A stretch of 64,000 nt of DNA, from assembly GCA_026014685.1 (NCBI GenBank), contig JAOZHW010000007.1, forward strand, positions 310,001-374,000, in the 5' to 3' direction. This document shows positions 61,468 to 64,000 of this stretch, in pieces. The notes beneath the pieces were generated by a model. The model was not told where the DNA came from, searched no databases, and saw nothing but the letters and a program-made list of their open reading frames with translations. Within the stretch, counting starts at the first letter, position 1. Every line of letters starts with the position of its first letter. The position numbers were made by a program, and so were the translations under genes. This stretch comes from Candidatus Bathyarchaeota archaeon (GTDB lineage: Archaea; Thermoproteota; Bathyarchaeia; Bathyarchaeales; Bathycorpusculaceae).

Positions 61468-61710
61468 ATGCAAGAAAAAACAATCAGTGTAGGACCCCCA
61501 AAAATTACTCGCTTCGAGAAAGCACGCATAGTCGGCGCACGCGCCTTGCAGATCTCGATGGGAGCACCAATCTTGGTTGATGCAGAAGAAAACACAAACC
61601 CAATCGACATAGCCGTAACAGAACTCGACGCAGGCATCTTGCCGATTACCATACGCAGAACTCTGCCAGACGGCACCTTCCAAGATATACCCCTAAAATG
61701 GCTTTCTTAA
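61468..61710 (+). CDS. rpoK: RNA polymerase subunit K (Rpb6)
   Basis: The 80-residue protein shows the Rpb6/omega signature '[20 protein letters not shown]' and '[20 protein letters not shown]'. It helps assemble RNA polymerase. It follows the thermosome stop by one base and is probably co-transcribed. Confidence 0.95.
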   Translation: MQEKTISVGPPKITRFEKARIVGARALQISMGAPILVDAEENTNPIDIAVTELDAGILPITIRRTLPDGTFQDIPLKWLS

Positions 61711-61844
61711 ACGCCATTTCTTTTCTTATTTACTCCCCTAACCACCACAGCTAATACGGTTACACTGTAGACATTTTTTTATCTAAATTCCAATTTTAGG
61801 GCGCATAAGAAACCGTAACCGCAGACGCTTGTTGCTCCCTGCCA

Positions 61845-61879
61845 TAGACACCTCTCCCTTATACATAGAACAAAAATCT
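61845..61879 (-). promoter_or_regulatory. Dispersed TATA/purine-tract element, copy f (diverged)
   Basis: On the minus strand AGATTTTTGTTCTATGTATA is followed by AGGGAGAGGTGTCTA. The T-rich, TATA and purine parts are kept, with a shortened purine tract. It points towards rpoK, not at an annotated start. Confidence 0.5.
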
Positions 61880-61896
61880 CAAAAGGCGTTGCATTG

Positions 61897-62005
61897 GCTG
61901 GGTTTGCTGGGGCTTCTGGGTCAGTTTTCTTTAAGGAGAAAAGAAAAATGAAAACCACGATCGCAACATCGTAATTTTAAACCCAGAAACCCACTCAGCC
62001 CCAGC
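61897..62005. terminator. Long imperfect inverted repeat with 8-codon ORF inside
   Basis: A 25-base arm at 61897-61921 pairs with one at 61981-62005 (GCTGGG and TTCTGGGT conserved, a few mismatches). The loop contains AAGGAG, then ATG 61948 to TAA 61974 encoding MKTTIATS. It lies between the 3' ends of rpoK and the right-hand surface protein, so a bidirectional terminator is the simplest reading. The rest of the 353-base spacer holds only copy f of the dispersed element. Confidence 0.45.
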
Positions 62006-62063
62006 TTGGATTTCAAAGAAACGAAAAAATTGAGGGAAGATGGGTGTCTTCATTTTTTTCACT

Positions 62064-64000
62064 TTACGGGTGTTTTCTGAGCAGTAACAGTACAAGAACT
62101 GCACCGATAGCTACGACTGCTATGATGATTGCAATGGACATCGGTAGGAAGTACAGGTCAGCTGCGGATGGAGGTTGCGTTGGCTGTTGAGTTGGTGTTG
62201 CTACAGCTTCAGAGATCACTACGGCGGTTTCTGCAAATGACCCGTAGTAGCCTTCTGTGCCTGCAAACGTAGCGGTGACTGTGTATTTGCCTGGGACATC
62301 AGGAGTCTTCCATGCAAAACTGTATAATCCACTGGTGTCGCTTGTTGCTTTGCCAAGGATTATGTAGTTGCCGTTGGGGTCAATTGCGCTGATTGTTACG
62401 TCAACACCTGTAGCGTCAGTCGGCTTTGCTTTTTGCATATAAACGTACTCCATCCAACCACTCATGCTGTCGTCAGACACACAAGCAACGCCATTGGGGA
62501 AACGTGCCGCTTGCTCATCTTGTGCAACGCCTGCAGCGGTGTCTGTCACTGTTCCCTGTACGATTATGCTCTCCCCTGCTGTTATCTGAGTTAGAGGAGC
62601 TTGGATAGTAGTAGCGCTTGGACCCTTGCCCACACAGTACAATTGCATGTCATAGCTGTTCAAGTAGACCATGTAACCGTCTGCGATAGGCCAGCTTTGA
62701 TCCACACCTACCTGTCCCCAGCCGCTCATTGTCCAGAGTTCTGCGCCAGTGGTAGCGTTAAGGCAGCGTACCAATGCACCTTTGTAAAGTGGAGCGTTAG
62801 GGGAGTGCTCAGAAGTGTATACGTATATTTTGCCGTCAGCAATGTTGGCGATCGCCAGAGGATAGCGACCGTAAGCTGTTTCGAGACCGCTGTTGGTGCT
62901 GTTGCCTGCGCCACCGTTGCCATAGGAGTATTCCAGTTTACCTGTTTCTAGATCATAGCAGTAGAGTACTCCGCCGTAGCCAGCATAGTACATGTTACCA
63001 TATGCTTTGAATGCTTTCATTGTGTTGCTTGCAGTACCATAGTAGTCAAAGGCAACTTGAGATTCAGTTGGACCCCAGATTTCTTTACCTGTATCTAAGT
63101 CATAGCCGTACCACCGCATAGTTTCTTTTTCTGACAACGTGAAAACACGAGTATCTTCGTCAACTACACCTATGATTCTGCTGACGTTGCCTGAAGGGGC
63201 AGCGTAATTTTTGGCCCATAGCAGGCTTCCGCGTGTGTCTGGGTCTATGCTAATGGCCCAGAAAGTGTAGGGATCTGTGGTTCCCCACGTAAAGCTTGAA
63301 GCTAATGTGCTGCTACCGAGAATCATGTCGTCGTAGATTATTGCTTGTATGGTTGCTCCTGTTACGTTTGTCTCCTTGGGTATCGTTACGTTCCAAGAAT
63401 AAGCATTTTTAGCGTCAACTATTGCGCCTATTGGTCTGTATGAAATCATATTGGCTCCAAAGGCTTCAGTTGAATTCCAAAGGGCTAACCAGCCCTTGTT
63501 GGTGTTGATTTGATAAATCAGTAATTCTCCGTTGGGACCGTATCGGGTGGTGCCTGAGGGGACGTTGGTAAGGTTGAATAGCCAGCTTCCGTCAAGAGGG
63601 TCGTAGGCTATCCATGTTGTTCCTGAGACTGCCCATAAGTAGCCGTTGGGTATTACGCCATGTTGGTTAGGGCTTTCGAAGTCATAAAGTTGTCCGAATG
63701 TGGGGGCTACGGTATAGGTTTGTCGCCATATTTCTTCGCCTGTTTGCAGGTTGACGCAGACGTAGTCGTTGCTTTTGGGGTTGTTGCTTTCTGGTGGGGT
63801 GTAGTATAGACGTCCATTGATGATTATTGAGTTCGTGAATTTCGCTTCGTATAAGAGGCCGTTATAGTAGGTTACTCCGTCAATTGCGCCGGTTGTTCCA
63901 CCCACTACACCGCCGTATTGGAGAGCTTTTGTCCACATTATGTGAGAACTGCTCGGTGCTGCACCGTCTGGTTGTACTGATTGATCGCCATATTGGGTTC
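62064..64000 (-). CDS. PQQ-like beta-propeller surface protein (N-terminus cut by window edge)
   Basis: The frame runs from the right edge without a stop to TAA 62064, so the N-terminus (signal peptide) lies outside. Blade motifs such as 'CVNLQTGEEIWRQTY', 'YDLDTGKEIWGPTE' and 'CYDLETGKLEYSYGNGGAGN' mark a PQQ-like propeller. An Ig-like domain ('DTSGLYSFAWKTPDVPGKYT'), a Pro/Thr linker (ATPTQQPTQPPS) and a C-terminal membrane helix (IIIAVVAIGAVLVLLLLRKH) follow. It is a paralogue of the gene at the left edge. It is probably anchored outside the cell membrane. Confidence 0.88.
   Translation of the reverse strand, partial: TQYGDQSVQPDGAAPSSSHIMWTKALQYGGVVGGTTGAIDGVTYYNGLLYEAKFTNSIIINGRLYYTPPESNNPKSNDYVCVNLQTGEEIWRQTYTVAPTFGQLYDFESPNQHGVIPNGYLWAVSGTTWIAYDPLDGSWLFNLTNVPSGTTRYGPNGELLIYQINTNKGWLALWNSTEAFGANMISYRPIGAIVDAKNAYSWNVTIPKETNVTGATIQAIIYDDMILGSSTLASSFTWGTTDPYTFWAISIDPDTRGSLLWAKNYAAPSGNVSRIIGVVDEDTRVFTLSEKETMRWYGYDLDTGKEIWGPTESQVAFDYYGTASNTMKAFKAYGNMYYAGYGGVLYCYDLETGKLEYSYGNGGAGNSTNSGLETAYGRYPLAIANIADGKIYVYTSEHSPNAPLYKGALVRCLNATTGAELWTMSGWGQVGVDQSWPIADGYMVYLNSYDMQLYCVGKGPSATTIQAPLTQITAGESIIVQGTVTDTAAGVAQDEQAARFPNGVACVSDDSMSGWMEYVYMQKAKPTDATGVDVTISAIDPNGNYIILGKATSDTSGLYSFAWKTPDVPGKYTVTATFAGTEGYYGSFAETAVVISEAVATPTQQPTQPPSAADLYFLPMSIAIIIAVVAIGAVLVLLLLRKHP

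Noticed and set aside
1-64000. CRISPR array, IS element, rRNA or tRNA gene
   Set aside because: No regularly spaced repeats, transposase or T-arm-like GGTTCRANNC with a matching acceptor stem was found on either strand.

Overview
The window looks like chromosomal DNA of an archaeon, most likely an uncultivated member of the Bathyarchaeia or a neighbouring TACK lineage. Archaeal markers are ribosomal proteins S3Ae and S17e, a thermosome subunit, RNA polymerase subunit K, both clamp-loader (RFC) subunits, a histone-fold protein, CofD of coenzyme F420 synthesis, and TATA-box promoters, some with short leaders. The lineage is an inference from gene content; no 16S rRNA or tRNA gene was found here. 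Several central-metabolism genes look bacterial (class I GAPDH, an MtdA/MtdB-type dehydrogenase), which suggests old transfers.

Layout. 1-2664 is a large surface protein (signal peptide, PQQ-like propeller, Ig-like domain, membrane anchor), and a paralogue enters from the right edge (62064-64000). 2868-5984 holds a small winged-helix regulator, a KamA-type radical SAM enzyme, a Rieske ferredoxin, a PadR regulator with a metal-sensor-like tail, and a divergent cupin. 6070-10131 holds an FAD oxidoreductase and a four-gene zinc-ribbon/coiled-coil/SPFH/membrane module. 10325-14755 carries serS, rps3ae, cofD, a PhoU-like protein and an ASCH protein. 14901-21164 is a compact lysine operon by the diaminopimelate aminotransferase route (dapA-dapB-asd-lysA-dapF-dapL). 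21236-33064 mixes transport and stress genes, an NAD(P)-dependent methylene-H4MPT dehydrogenase, the gap-pgk pair, a ferredoxin-cbiZ pair, a nitrilase and an odd asparagine-synthetase-like protein.

33105-43758 is more accessory: secreted proteins, an HtpX protease with an apparent EF-hand, a likely pseudogene remnant, a regulator plus two membrane proteins sharing an N-terminal motif, a glutaredoxin next to a ferredoxin-thioredoxin-reductase/rubredoxin fusion, and a row of micro-ORFs beside a ribbon-helix-helix regulator. 43963-61710 returns to housekeeping: endonuclease III, peroxiredoxin, a small sugar-nucleotide cluster, the S17e operon, TatD, histone, glutamate-synthase-like protein, RFC, CBS protein, dihydroorotase, glutamate dehydrogenase, thermosome and rpoK.

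The most unusual signal is not a protein. Six intergenic sites on both strands carry the same promoter-like element: a T-rich stretch, a TATATAAGG box, then a purine run GGGAGGGGAGG. Two copies over 14 kb apart are identical for 43 bases. Most do not sit directly in front of an annotated gene, so they may drive unannotated short RNAs or be a dispersed repeat.
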